From Flavobacterium limi (lineage in GTDB: Bacteria > Bacteroidota > Bacteroidia > Flavobacteriales > Flavobacteriaceae), in the NCBI RefSeq assembly GCF_010645075.1, contig NZ_JAADZV010000006.1, positions 248,001 through 312,000 on the forward strand: a stretch of DNA of 64,000 bases, in the 5' to 3' direction. The position numbers were made by a program, and so were the translations under genes. Under the pieces are notes generated by a model. The model was not told the origin of the DNA, did not search any database, and saw only the letters and a program-made list of their open reading frames with translations. This document shows positions 36,582 through 45,547 of this stretch, one piece after another. The stretch's first letter is position 1. Each line of letters opens with the position of its first letter.

Positions 36582-36941
36582 TTACTGCATACTCTGTCCA
36601 AAAGTAAGCAGGTTATTGTCAGGATCAAGCAATGCAAACTCTTTTTGTCCCCATGGCTTAATTTGTAAATGCCCGTTTGGATGAATATCTGTTTTATTGT
36701 CTAAAAGGGATTGATAAAACGTATCAATGTCATCAGTTCTGATATAAACCTGCCCATAATTCTCTTTTGGGTCAAGTTCGCGAAACTCAAAAAAATGTAT
36801 TTGAATGTGATCCTTTTGCAGCATTAGATAATGATCAAAATCAGTATTTCCAAATTCCTGAAACCCCAGCTTATTGATGTAATATTCCCTGGTGGCACTT
36901 TTATCACGCATGGGTAATTTTGGACTAATATCTGTAAGCAT
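36582..36941 (-). CDS. VOC-family protein, bleomycin-resistance-like
   Basis: A 119-aa glyoxalase-fold protein. KLPMRDKSATREYYINKLGF starts the first module, HYLMLQKDHIQIHFFEF ends it, and VYIRTDDIDTFYQSLL with KPWGQKEFALLDPDNNLLTF makes the second. This layout (WGxxEFxxxDPDxN) is that of bleomycin-binding resistance proteins, which sequester the drug as dimers. Whether it binds bleomycin here is unknown. Confidence 0.87.
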   Translation of the reverse strand: MLTDISPKLPMRDKSATREYYINKLGFQEFGNTDFDHYLMLQKDHIQIHFFEFRELDPKENYGQVYIRTDDIDTFYQSLLDNKTDIHPNGHLQIKPWGQKEFALLDPDNNLLTFGQSMQ

Positions 36942-36970
36942 AGCTAATTATTTTTTATTTGTTTAATAAT

Positions 36971-37147
36971 TTATTTTTGCCAACTGGGCCATTGCTTTAC
37001 CTGAAATGTACCGACACCTTTAATTTTTGGCGAAATTGCACTAAAAGTAAAATTGTCCTCCGGCAGTAAAAAGTCGAAAATCCAGGCCTATTGTGCTCCA
37101 TACGTTAGTAAAATACAGCTCAAATCAAATTTTACTCTTTTTTCCAT
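36971..37147 (-). pseudogene. Possible 59-codon gene remnant interrupted by an amber codon
   Basis: From ATG 37147 the frame gives MEKRVKFDLSCILLTYGAQ, then TAG at 37088-37090, then 38 sense codons (WIFDFLLPEDNFTFSAI; VGTFQVKQWPSWQK) to TAA at 36971. The part after the stop has protein-like composition, so I read the locus as a decayed small gene. It fills the 271-bp gap between the VOC and MEDS genes. Chance remains possible. Confidence 0.35.
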
Positions 37148-37212
37148 GTATAGAAATTAATCTGTTCCTTGCCCGAAGCGCTTAGTATTGAAGTTATTTT
37201 ATTCTGTTACTT

Positions 37213-37854
37213 TTAGGGTATAAGCGAACTTTGGCGTCTGCGCTGAAGAGTTGGTAAAAATTCAAAAGGTTCTATATAATAAGGATTTTTGTAGATTTTT
37301 CCATTCATAATAACATGCGAATGGGTAGCGAGTACATCTGTAAGTACGCGACCACTAAAGCGATTAATATCATACATGCATATTAACGAGCAGGAATGCT
37401 TTGGAACTAATAAGTTTAACCTTGCTTCATATTCAATCAGTTCATCTGTTCCTTGCACATTCTTTAATGCCCATTCCATTTCGCCACATGCCCTTACATG
37501 ATGATATCCTTCATTATTTGCTTCGATCAATGCATCTTCAAGAAGCTGTAACATTTTTTCAGCTTCAAAAAAACCGCCTTTAAGATAGGTGTCCTCTGAA
37601 GCCAGAACATTTAACTGTTTTGTTCTTGATTTTTCCTCAACCGGAATTCCTGAATCCGATAAACGTTTACAATGTTCATGATGGCAAGAACTTTCAAGGA
37701 TATTGATAACTTTATCGTTTTTATCTAATCCTTCCTGTATGTACGGCAAGATTACATTATATCGTTCTTCATGTGAATCAAAGAATGCACAAATGTGGAT
37801 TGGTGTCTCAAGAGTTTCGCCACACAAATTATGAATTTGTTGTTGTTTTTTCAT
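37213..37854 (-). CDS. MEDS-domain (DcmR-type sensory) protein
   Basis: A 213-aa protein with the MEDS sensory domain: CAFFDSHEERYNVILPYIQEG at the start, LKGGFFEAEKMLQLLEDAL in the middle, VRACGEMEWALKN and then MYDINRFSGRVLTDVLATH. The fold is a RecA-like degenerate ATPase that in methylotrophs senses halomethane or acts with anti-sigma systems. Here it stands alone, with no kinase or DNA-binding domain attached. Confidence 0.85.
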   Translation of the reverse strand: MKKQQQIHNLCGETLETPIHICAFFDSHEERYNVILPYIQEGLDKNDKVINILESSCHHEHCKRLSDSGIPVEEKSRTKQLNVLASEDTYLKGGFFEAEKMLQLLEDALIEANNEGYHHVRACGEMEWALKNVQGTDELIEYEARLNLLVPKHSCSLICMYDINRFSGRVLTDVLATHSHVIMNGKIYKNPYYIEPFEFLPTLQRRRQSSLIP

Positions 37855-38015
37855 TTCATAAATTTATTGAAATAAATGGATTCTAACTAATCATAAACTA
37901 TGTTTCTTCTCTTGTTACGAAATGTTTTTTTAATGTTTGGATATATTTTAATAATTTGTTGATTTGTAGACTTAATATGGTGTTTTCAGAATTTATGTTT
38001 GTGATAAATGTATTT

Positions 38016-38561
38016 CTAAAGCTGTCTCATTTTCTGAAACATTTCTTCATACTTTTCTTTAAACATTCCTTCTGCTTTTTCAGGAAACGCGAATCCGTCA
38101 GGACCAACATAAATCTGAATGGTATTTTTATCCTCATTGACTTTTCTTATAGTATGGTATTTAATCAGCCAGGCATCGTAATGCTCAATCAGTTTTGATG
38201 CTTCTCCCAAGAGTTCCGGAGGCAAATGATGTCCGTTTTCTAAAAGGAAGTCACGAATTTTTTTATTGGAAACATACATTATTTCATCTTCAAAGTTCGA
38301 GTCATATTTTTTTAGCTTCGAATAAGTATTTTCAAATGCAAGTCTGGTTCTGTTTAAATGTGTGTAAACTTGACCCAGTAATTCTGTAGTTTGTTTTCTC
38401 CATTCAAAGTCGGTATTGTGTATCTGTGCAATTCTATTAAATTCATGCCTAATCACAGCATTGTTTCTTTCTGTTTTTTTATGAAAATAATAGACAATAG
38501 CACTGGTTAAAAGTGTTGTTACTATTGAGCTTCCAAATATTGTTTTTACTAAGTCTTCCAT
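38016..38561 (-). CDS. Hypothetical membrane-anchored helical protein
   Basis: About 181 aa from ATG 38561 (MEDLVKTIFGSSIVTTLLTSA), preferred to the upstream ATG at 38633 because the extra 24 residues look non-coding. One N-terminal helix anchors a largely helical soluble part (coiled-coil-like around TELLGQVYTHLNRTRLAFENTYSKL). Nothing identifies its role; similar proteins occur as small accessory genes in many bacteria. Confidence 0.65.
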   Translation of the reverse strand: MEDLVKTIFGSSIVTTLLTSAIVYYFHKKTERNNAVIRHEFNRIAQIHNTDFEWRKQTTELLGQVYTHLNRTRLAFENTYSKLKKYDSNFEDEIMYVSNKKIRDFLLENGHHLPPELLGEASKLIEHYDAWLIKYHTIRKVNEDKNTIQIYVGPDGFAFPEKAEGMFKEKYEEMFQKMRQL

Positions 38562-38691
38562 TGTTATACCTAATTTTATTATCGTACATTCAAGCAACTT
38601 CTCATAATAAAGCATATATAAAAGCATGCTCAAAAAAGAAACTAAGTTATGAAATAGAAGTGTTAATTTTCAGATATACAGTGATTTAGCG

Positions 38692-39243
38692 TCAGACATT
38701 TTTCATCGAAGCCTCAATTCTGTCAATTTGGTTTAAATGCCTGATCATATGATTGACGTAAAACTGAAAAGTATCACCCAGTTTTAATTTAATCAATCTT
38801 GAAATTGAAATTTGAATTTTTACCTTGTTCAGACTCACTTTTCCGGATTGGTTAAGTAAGTCTAATAATTTAATTTGCTGATTAATGAATTTGCTGATAA
38901 CTGCTTTATCAAGGTTGGTATTTAAAGGATTTTTGTCTTTAAATGTTTTCATTTTATTCAGCTTTTCTTTTGGAAGCATTGTTTTCGCAAAATAATTTCC
39001 TAATAGTCCGCTTTTAAACTCAAAATCGGCTTTAGTGTCTGAATTTTGTATTTTATTTTCTATTTGCGGAAGATAAAAGTCTCCATATAGATTCAAATGT
39101 TCGAGGCATTCCAAAATGTTCCAGGATGTTTCATTTTCTCTCCAAGTCAGTATTGGCAAATCATACGTTTTTAGCTTTTCAGTCTGATTTATAATTTGCT
39201 TTGTCTGCTCTGAAAGCGTTTGAATTAAGATTTTTGATTGCAT
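38692..39243 (-). CDS. DinB-family protein
   Basis: A 183-aa four-helix-bundle protein. ETSWNILECLEHLNLYGDFY carries the first metal histidine and FYVNHMIRHLNQIDRIE the last ones, as in DinB/YfiT proteins. A second family member lies at 13395-13925. It is last in a run with a Crp/Fnr and a DJ-1-like gene on the same strand. Confidence 0.82.
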   Translation of the reverse strand: MQSKILIQTLSEQTKQIINQTEKLKTYDLPILTWRENETSWNILECLEHLNLYGDFYLPQIENKIQNSDTKADFEFKSGLLGNYFAKTMLPKEKLNKMKTFKDKNPLNTNLDKAVISKFINQQIKLLDLLNQSGKVSLNKVKIQISISRLIKLKLGDTFQFYVNHMIRHLNQIDRIEASMKNV

Positions 39244-39300
39244 AATTTTAAATTTTACTGCAAAATTCAGGAAAGCATTTTTTATAAACCTTGATTAAAA

Positions 39301-39807
39301 TCAATACTTTTTTAATCTTGATAGAGTTTCTGGACTCATCCGTAAATAATTGGCAATATGCCGGTTTGGAATTTGCTGAAAAAGCTGTGGACTCCTTTTT
39401 AAAACCCTTTCGTATCTTTCTTTAGCTGAGCTTGTCAGGATGTCAATTTCACGTTCCATTTGTTGAATTACAAGGTTTTCTAAAATTTTTGTCCACAAAT
39501 TTCGGTTAGCTTCAGTTTGTAAAAATTTTTCAATTTGGGGTTTGGTGATTACTCTTAAAACTGTTTTTTTAATGGCCTGAATAAACAAATCGGATGGTTT
39601 TTCTGTTAAAAAAGAATCCAGTGAAACAATTAGATTCTCTTTATAACCAAACCGAAGCGTCTGTTCTTCATCATTATCTAAAACAAAAATCCTCAAACTT
39701 CCGCTCTCTACATAATATAGATTGGTATCAATACTGCCTTTTACTTTCAGAAATTCGTTTCTGTCGATAGTGATGGTTTGGCTAGAGAGTTCAACAATTT
39801 CTGTCAT
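39301..39807 (-). CDS. Crp/Fnr-family transcriptional regulator (short form)
   Basis: A 168-aa regulator with a trimmed beta-roll (NLYYVESGSLRIFVLDNDEEQTLRF-type) and a C-terminal recognition helix (HIANYLRMSPETLSRLKK). It stands 57 bp from the DinB gene downstream and 53 bp from the DJ-1-like gene upstream, so all three may be co-transcribed. Ligand unknown. Confidence 0.83.
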   Translation of the reverse strand: MTEIVELSSQTITIDRNEFLKVKGSIDTNLYYVESGSLRIFVLDNDEEQTLRFGYKENLIVSLDSFLTEKPSDLFIQAIKKTVLRVITKPQIEKFLQTEANRNLWTKILENLVIQQMEREIDILTSSAKERYERVLKRSPQLFQQIPNRHIANYLRMSPETLSRLKKY

Positions 39808-39860
39808 TGTCTGGTAGGTCTGTGATTTACAATTTTTGCAAAAATATTTTGATGCTTAGG

Positions 39861-40457
39861 TTACGCTGTAATAGCAATATCATACTCCATTCTTTTTGCT
39901 GTGGCTTCGGCAATTTCAAGTCCGTGTAGCTTTTTAATAATATGAAAAGACATATTGATGCCAGATGAAATTCCTCCTGAAGTGATGATTTTATCTTCAT
40001 CAACAAACTTCGTATCTTTGACTATACTAACATTAGGATATTCTTTTTCCAGTCTTGGAATGTCCATCCAGTGCGTGGTAGCTTTTTTGTGGTCAAGTAA
40101 TCCAGACTCGGCTAGGAGAAAAGCGCCGGTACAGACAGAAGCCAGAATTTGAACTTTCTGATTCTGAGTTTTAATCCAGTCAATAACTTTTTTGTTTTTA
40201 ATTTCAATTTCTTCCGCACCATATCCTCCTGGTATAATCAAAATATCCAAATCAGGAGTCTGATCAAAACTTGCATCAGGCAGTATTTTTAATCCGTTTC
40301 TCGCAGCAGTCATTTCTCCGTTTTCACTTATTATGATGACTTTAAATAATTTTTCATTTCCTTTTTCGGCTATTGAAAAAACTTCAAATGGACCTGCAAA
40401 GTCAAGTACTTCAACTTCATTAAAAATAAATATTCCGACGGTTGATGGATTTGGCAT
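39861..40457 (-). CDS. DJ-1/PfpI (GlxA N-terminal-like) glutamine-amidotransferase-fold protein
   Basis: A 198-aa protein of the DJ-1/PfpI superfamily: VGIFIFNEVEVLDFAGPFEVF at the start, a DILIIPGGYGAEE loop and the nucleophile elbow ASVCTGAFLLAESGLL with the conserved cysteine, followed by ATTHWMD. It corresponds to the sensory half of GlxA/FtrA AraC regulators without the DNA-binding half. Isonitrile hydratases and related enzymes share this architecture. Confidence 0.86.
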   Translation of the reverse strand: MPNPSTVGIFIFNEVEVLDFAGPFEVFSIAEKGNEKLFKVIIISENGEMTAARNGLKILPDASFDQTPDLDILIIPGGYGAEEIEIKNKKVIDWIKTQNQKVQILASVCTGAFLLAESGLLDHKKATTHWMDIPRLEKEYPNVSIVKDTKFVDEDKIITSGGISSGINMSFHIIKKLHGLEIAEATAKRMEYDIAITA

Positions 40458-40630
40458 ACTTTTTTTTATTATTTTTAAGACAGGTATTTTGGTTATTATT
40501 TTGAGGCTTTACAAAGCCTGAATAAAGTGGCGCAGTATCAAAAAAATATAAATTTTTTCTAAAGATAGTCAAAATTACAAATGCTGATTATATTTTAATT
40601 CATACAGTTACTTCTTGTACTGATAATCAA

Positions 40631-40662
40631 AAAAGCCAGAGAATTATTTTTCTCTGGCTTTT
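40631..40662. terminator. Strong bidirectional terminator
   Basis: Arms AAAGCCAGAGA and TCTCTGGCTTT with an 8-base loop, flanked by A-runs on the left and TTTTTTTTG on the right. It closes the gene ending at 40680 on the minus strand. Confidence 0.88.
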
Positions 40663-40679
40663 TTTTGTAAACATTTTTT

Positions 40680-41057
40680 CTACTGTTGCAATAATTCAAC
40701 TTCTGTGTGAAGTACGCAGACCAAATTATCATTTTCTCTAGTCCAGGTAGAAGTACAGGCGCATTTCATAGGCTCTTTTTGATTATCGCCTGCTATTCCT
40801 AATTCTATTTGGTATGCAATTACGGCGGCATCTTCACCAATTAACTGCGTTTGGACATCAGAGAAATTTAATACTTTTATTTTATCGCCATTACCTGACT
40901 CAAACATTTTTTTAAAAGTATCTTCATCAATACTCTGTACACCATCTTTACCGGCTACTATACACGGAAAATGAGTAAGACTCTTTACAGTTTCATAATC
41001 GTGATTTTCCATTCCCTGCCAATACTTTTTTTCTAATTCTATTATTTGCGTTTTCAT
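40680..41057 (-). CDS. NTF2-like (SnoaL/DUF4440) protein
   Basis: A 125-aa protein with the NTF2 fold outline: helix IIELEKKYWQGMENHDYETVKSL, a pocket strand, then VLNFSDVQTQLIGEDAAVIAYQIEL and the final TSTWTRENDNLVCVLHTEVEL. Many small NTF2-like proteins bind or isomerise hydrophobic ligands; the role is not predictable. Monocistronic, with its own terminator. Confidence 0.82.
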   Translation of the reverse strand: MKTQIIELEKKYWQGMENHDYETVKSLTHFPCIVAGKDGVQSIDEDTFKKMFESGNGDKIKVLNFSDVQTQLIGEDAAVIAYQIELGIAGDNQKEPMKCACTSTWTRENDNLVCVLHTEVELLQQ

Positions 41058-41194
41058 ATCTCATTCATTTTTGATTAAACAGTTTTACAAAGTTCAGGTA
41101 ATAATAAGGAGATAAGTTCAACTTTAACATAGATTTAGTTGATGATTGTGAGTGTAATTATTTGAAAATGAGAATATTTTGAAGAAGTGGGAGG

Positions 41195-41650
41195 TCATTC
41201 CACAAGTTTTGCCAGTTTTTCGAGTGACGATTTTGTCCCTTCTTCATTATCCTTAGGATCAATCCCTTTGGGAATATTTTTGAATGTAAAGGTTACCGAA
41301 GTACCAGTTTCTAGTTTTTCTAAATCAATTTGCATAAGCATTTCTCCAGCAAAGTCTTTATCATTAGTTTCAAATGTTACGCTTTCTACAATTTTTTTGT
41401 TGTTTATGATCTCCAGAAACTTCGAAGTAAATCTGTCTTCGTTGCTTTCTGTTTTTCCTACACCTTCGTTTGCAGGATAATAAAGTGACATCGAATAGCC
41501 TCCGCCAACCCTGAAGTCAAAGAAGTGAATTTTTCCTGTCATTTCTCCGGGAACCTGCCATTTTACTATAAAATCAGGGTTTGATAATGCGTGAAAAACT
41601 TTCGATAAATCAGCTTTAATAATTCTGGTATTTAAAGTTTCCTGTTTCAT
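41195..41650 (-). CDS. SRPBCC (AHSA1) domain protein
   Basis: A 151-aa START-like protein (IIKADLSKVFHALSNPDFIVKW; GGGYSMSLYYP; C-terminal SSLEKLAKLVE). It lies 47 bp after the ABM monooxygenase gene on the same strand, so it is probably the third member of the haemoglobin operon. A paralogue sits at 26848-27312. Confidence 0.86.
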   Translation of the reverse strand: MKQETLNTRIIKADLSKVFHALSNPDFIVKWQVPGEMTGKIHFFDFRVGGGYSMSLYYPANEGVGKTESNEDRFTSKFLEIINNKKIVESVTFETNDKDFAGEMLMQIDLEKLETGTSVTFTFKNIPKGIDPKDNEEGTKSSLEKLAKLVE

Positions 41651-41697
41651 GGCTAAAAGTTTTAAATTAAATGCAGGATATTTTACAGTCAGGACTT

Positions 41698-42006
41698 TTA
41701 GTTTTTTCTTCCTGAAACAACTGTTGCTTTGTAGTGTCTCATTTCCTGAATATTTTCAAAATATGGTTTTATTTTGGTAAAAAATAAAGGAAAAAGTTCA
41801 CTTTTTCTAAATCCCTGAAGATGTTCATCAGTTGATGTCCATTCAATTCTTAAAATAAACTGTCCCGCTTCTTCTTCACATTCTGTAAGTTCGTATGCAA
41901 GACAAAAATCAGAAGCATCTAATTCTTTCGAAGCGTCTTTGTAATCATCAATAAATTCTTGTCTTTTTTCTTCTTTAACTTTGTATCGAATATATTCAAT
42001 TATCAT
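41698..42006 (-). CDS. Antibiotic-biosynthesis-monooxygenase (ABM) family protein
   Basis: A 102-aa dimeric ferredoxin-like protein: MIIEYIRYKVKEEKRQEFI starts the fold, CEEEAGQFILRIEWTSTDEHL is the conserved middle and RKSELFPLFFTKIKPYFENI the last helix. ABM proteins are cofactor-free monooxygenases or haem-degrading-like enzymes. The gene follows the truncated-haemoglobin gene by 11 bp; fusions of these two domains are known in actinobacteria, which supports a functional pair. Confidence 0.85.
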   Translation of the reverse strand: MIIEYIRYKVKEEKRQEFIDDYKDASKELDASDFCLAYELTECEEEAGQFILRIEWTSTDEHLQGFRKSELFPLFFTKIKPYFENIQEMRHYKATVVSGRKN

Positions 42007-42017
42007 AATTCATAAAT

Positions 42018-42488
42018 TTAATTTATATATGGTCCTCCTGTTTCACCCCAGCCCCATTTAGGCATAGGTTCGTTTGAATCTGTAGGATTTTCTGATAACT
42101 GTGAATTTATAACAGCAAGACGTGTGCCCCATTCAATATAACCAACGAAAGCTGAACGGAATTCAGGGTCACTTTTTAAACCAATTTCATCTGAAGTTTG
42201 CAAAAGTAAATGAACCCAGCGCTGCCTCATTTCTTCTGTCAGCATTTTACCAATATGTTTCCCAATCATTTTCGCATGGCTGCCATTGTCATTGGAAGTA
42301 TATAATTTTTCACCGCCAAAAACCTCTGCAACAAAATGTGCGACATGTTCAACGTGATCAGGCGACATATTTTTGAAGACTTCGCCCAATATTTCGTCGT
42401 TCAGTACTTTTTCGTAAAATTTAGAAAATAAAGTTTCAAAAGTATCCATATCGCCAGCCCATTCATACAAAGTTGGTATATTTTTCAT
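42018..42488 (-). CDS. Truncated haemoglobin, group II-like
   Basis: A 156-aa globin. TLYEWAGDMDTFETLFSKFYEKV covers helix A/B with the usual YxxxGG region degenerate; DHVEHVAHFVAEVFGGEKLY holds the distal pocket; HAKMIGKHIGKMLTEEMRQRWVH contains the proximal histidine region and the Trp typical of group II; a C-terminal PMPKWGWGETGGPY tail is an extension seen in a subset. It likely binds O2 or NO. It heads an operon with ABM and AHSA1 genes. Confidence 0.88.
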   Translation of the reverse strand: MKNIPTLYEWAGDMDTFETLFSKFYEKVLNDEILGEVFKNMSPDHVEHVAHFVAEVFGGEKLYTSNDNGSHAKMIGKHIGKMLTEEMRQRWVHLLLQTSDEIGLKSDPEFRSAFVGYIEWGTRLAVINSQLSENPTDSNEPMPKWGWGETGGPYIN

Positions 42489-42542
42489 TCTTTAATATAT
42501 ATTGTAATGATTGACTAAATAATTAAAAAAAAAAAACAGAAA

Positions 42543-42562
42543 TGAAAATCATTTGATTTTCA
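42543..42562. promoter_or_regulatory. Perfect palindrome upstream of the haemoglobin operon
   Basis: Arms TGAAAATCA and TGATTTTCA separated by TT, 55-74 bp before the globin start codon. The 18-of-18 symmetry and placement suggest a dimeric regulator site. The regulator is unknown. The rest of 42489-42682 is AT-rich without features. Confidence 0.5.
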
Positions 42563-42682
42563 GTATTTTATTTTAATCTCAAAAATATAAAAATTTAATT
42601 ACAAATAAAATATGGATTAAAAGGATATGGATCAGGCTAGCGTACTGATTTAATAATTTACATAACATTTTTTGCCGAATCT

Positions 42683-43495
42683 TTAATTTTCAATCCAACT
42701 ATAGAATTTGGTGTTATTCCAACCGTAAATAGAAATACTGACACCAGCATTTTTTTCAATATTTGTAGCAGAGTAATTATTTAACATACTCGCCAGTTTG
42801 TTGAATTCCTTAACATCTTTATATTTAAAAAATTTGGAAGGATGATTGACCCAATTTCCGTTAGTAGTTTCAGGGTAAGGTATTCTTCCTTCGCCTTCGA
42901 ACGCAAATTCTGTAAAATCTGGATTTTGCTTTATCAGCCCATAAAAATCATTATAAATTTGCGTATTATTTTTATTCGTTCCGCACACGTAGGCAAATGA
43001 ATTTGCAGGAATTCTAAAAGTTTTGCTATATAAGGATGTTGTGAAGTGCTTTTCAATGAGTTTGATAGCTATTTTTTGGTCATTAATGTCTATAGAATAC
43101 TGATCAATTTTATCCCCGTTTATAAACGTAATTTTCTCTGTGTTTTCCGGTAAGTCTATGTAGGAGATTGCTGGCCCGATTGCAGTAAAACAGCCTCCGG
43201 GTTCTGCTATTTTGTCAAATCTCACAATTAGTTCGTTTCCTTTTGAAAACTGGGTAGTGCTTATACCATAATTAATACACGGAAATTCCTCTTCAGTAAT
43301 TAGTTTTAATTTTAAAACAGGCGATTGTAATTCATTTGTACCCGGATATACTTCCTCAGGCATAAAATTTATAGCTGAGACAATAGAATTTTTAGTAATA
43401 TATTCAGGATAGTCAGAGCTATTGACCTTGTTGTCATCTGAACTGCAGGCATTCATCATAAATCCAGTCAGGATTAGGAGTATTGTTTTTTTCAT
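42683..43495 (-). CDS. Hypothetical lipoprotein
   Basis: A 270-aa lipoprotein (MKKTILLILTGFMMNACSSD, lipidated Cys17). Contains PGGCF, an internal FINGDKIDQYSIDINDQK stretch and a C-terminal NNTKFYSWIEN; nothing matches a family I know. Single gene. Confidence 0.7.
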   Translation of the reverse strand: MKKTILLILTGFMMNACSSDDNKVNSSDYPEYITKNSIVSAINFMPEEVYPGTNELQSPVLKLKLITEEEFPCINYGISTTQFSKGNELIVRFDKIAEPGGCFTAIGPAISYIDLPENTEKITFINGDKIDQYSIDINDQKIAIKLIEKHFTTSLYSKTFRIPANSFAYVCGTNKNNTQIYNDFYGLIKQNPDFTEFAFEGEGRIPYPETTNGNWVNHPSKFFKYKDVKEFNKLASMLNNYSATNIEKNAGVSISIYGWNNTKFYSWIEN

Positions 43496-43630
43496 AATAA
43501 GTTGTTTACCTATATAGATGACTTATTTACAAAAGGTTGCGTGAAATGGTTAAGGTGTGATGTATAAAATTGAATATAGTTTTTTGTAGCTATTGTTTTT
43601 ATAATTTGTACATGATATATTACTGGAACG

Positions 43631-44196
43631 TCAGGCAAGTTCTTCCTCAACAATTACAGTTTCTTGCCCGTTTTCATTTATTAGTCTGATTTCGATGAAA
43701 TCAAGCCATTTCGTACTAAAAGATCAGCAGAAACTATTTCTCCGGATACTAATTCTACTTCGCCGTTTTCGTTTAGAAATTCTTCTAATTCTTCGTCGTA
43801 ATCGATATTGAAATAAATTGATACAATGACTTCAAAAGTATCAGAACCAAAATTATCAGCAAACATTTTGGTTAAAGGCCTGTTAGTAATCTGTTCATCC
43901 GTAAATGTGTCGCATAACATAGAATTGTAGCCGTGCTTTGCCCCGTCAAATAGTAAAATTTCTTCACCGGTTTCTACATCAACTGCAAAAATTAAAGATG
44001 GCGCAAAATCTGTCCAGACGATGTAATTGTAGTCTTCAAGCATATCACCGTAATATTTGATCTTAAATTTTCTGTTATTTGCTGAAGATTTGATTTGGCC
44101 ACGCCATTCAATATCTTTAATTTCTTTAAAATATTTTTCATTGTCATATACAACGAAATTCTCAAAATAAGTTGGTGGTAAATAATTTGATTTCAT
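43631..44196 (-). pseudogene. Hypothetical cytosolic protein, single-base frameshift near its C-terminus
   Basis: I start it at ATG 44196 (MKSNYLPPTYFENFVVYDN); the longer start at 44265 adds an unlikely hydrophobic leader. The frame ends NGLISSKSD at 43681, but one extra base in the T-run at 43709-43711 gives LVRKWLDFIEIRLINENG and then QETVIVEEELA with a stop at 43631, a far more natural C-terminus. This 188-residue product, acidic and with an EELEEFLNENGEVEL segment, looks like an orphan immunity or accessory protein; family unknown. A third indel in an A/T run in this window. Confidence 0.65.
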
Positions 44197-44379
44197 AACT
44201 CTTTTTGTTGTAAGTTTCTTAAAAATAACGATCTGCACTATTTTTATCATTGTGCAGATTTGCAAATATGAGGTATATTTTTTATTAAAAACTAAAAAAA
44301 TGATACTTATAAATAGTGATTTTTTGTAATCCAGATTGTGATTATTCGAATTTAATCAGCACCGAAAGATCAGCATCTT

Positions 44380-44500
44380 TTTTAGAAGCAGGAAAGGAGC
44401 CTCTTAATGACCTTTAGTCCCGCTGTCCTTCCAATCTTTTATTTTTTAAAGAAAAAATAAAAGGATTTTCCCTCCCATCGGGGCTACATTAGAAATTTAG
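44380..44500. repeat. Palindromic intergenic repeat, copy 1
   Basis: Elements in order: TTTTAGAAGCAGG, TTTAGTCCCGCTGTCC, hairpin arms ATCTTTTAT and ATAAAAGGAT around an AT-rich loop, then CCATCGGGGCTA (which pairs with TAGTCCCG). It is about 85% identical to 47415-47538. The 474-bp gap between 44266 and 44740 otherwise holds only AT-rich sequence. Confidence 0.8.
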
Positions 44501-44739
44501 ATTTTTTTATCACGTCTTTTGTGTTACTTATTATTCCTGAAGGGTAAAGCTCTGTGTGATAAAATAGTAAAGAAATTAAATCCGATCTTACATAATTTTA
44601 ATTTATTTTTTAATAATTAATTGTAATTCAATTAATTAACTTTTATTAAACAAAGGTTTAACATCATGTCTTTTCCCTTGCTGTATGAAATAAGTAATTT
44701 TAAAATAAATCAAATTAATAACGTTTAATATTTAAAATT

Positions 44740-45288
44740 ATGAAAAAGAATATAGCAATATTAGCCACAAACGGTTTTGAAGAATCAGAATTAGCATCGC
44801 CTAAGGCCTATCTGGAAGAGCAGGGGTGGAATGCAGATATCATCAGTTTGAAACCAGGAACAATCAAATCCTGGAAAGACGGTAATTGGGGCAACGAATA
44901 CAATGTTGATGTAGTACTAGATGAGGCAAATGAAGCAGATTACGACGCTTTGGTTCTGCCTGGAGGAGTAATAAATCCGGATTTGTTGAGAAGAGAAGAA
45001 GCTGCAGTAAATTTTGTACGTTCTTTTTTTGAAAATAAAAAACCAATAGCGGCTATTTGTCATGGTCCACAGATTCTGGTAGATGCGGATGTTTTAGAAG
45101 GCCGAAAAGTAACTTCGTTTTTCTCTGTTAAAAACGATTTAAAAAATGCCGGGGCACAATGGGAAGACTCAGAAGTAGTCGTAGACAATGGATTGGTTAC
45201 AAGCCGAAACCCTAATGATCTGCCTGCCTTTAATAAAAAAATGGTAGAAGAAATTAAAGAAGGAAAACACGAACGTCAGACAGTGTAA
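44740..45288 (+). CDS. DJ-1/PfpI type 1 glutamine-amidotransferase-domain protein
   Basis: A 182-aa member of the PfpI/YhbO subgroup: NIAILATNGFEESELASPKAYLEEQGW, DALVLPGGVINPDLLRRE, the nucleophile PIAAICHGPQILVDADVLEGR (catalytic cysteine in ICHG) and the closing TSRNPNDLPAFNKKMVEEI. Members act as deglycases or peptidases and respond to stress. Own promoter and terminator on the plus strand. Confidence 0.92.
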   Translation: MKKNIAILATNGFEESELASPKAYLEEQGWNADIISLKPGTIKSWKDGNWGNEYNVDVVLDEANEADYDALVLPGGVINPDLLRREEAAVNFVRSFFENKKPIAAICHGPQILVDADVLEGRKVTSFFSVKNDLKNAGAQWEDSEVVVDNGLVTSRNPNDLPAFNKKMVEEIKEGKHERQTV

Positions 45289-45322
45289 AGCTATTTTAAT
45301 TAGATTTACCAAATATAATAAT

Positions 45323-45353
45323 AAATGCAAGGCCAGAATTGGTCTTGCATTTT
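45323..45353 (+). terminator. Rho-independent terminator of the DJ-1/PfpI gene
   Basis: Arms AAATGCAAGGCC and GGTCTTGCATTT with a 6-base loop and a T9 exit on the plus strand. Confidence 0.9.
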
Positions 45354-45547
45354 TTTTTGTAATTACAAGTTCAAATATACTTTGTGATCGGGTTTAGGAA
45401 TTCTATCTTTCAGGATTTTATATGGAAAATCACTTAAAATTTTAAATAAGCAAGTGGAGTAAACATTAAAAATACTCATTTATAATGATGTAGGAAAAAT
45501 GTGAAAATTTTAATTTCGTCTTACATATTTCTAAAATTATTTAAATT

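Noticed and set aside
42683..44196. A toxin gene partner for the immunity-like proteins
   Set aside because: Checked neighbouring frames for Rhs cores, HNH or deaminase motifs and saw none; the immunity role stays a guess from context.
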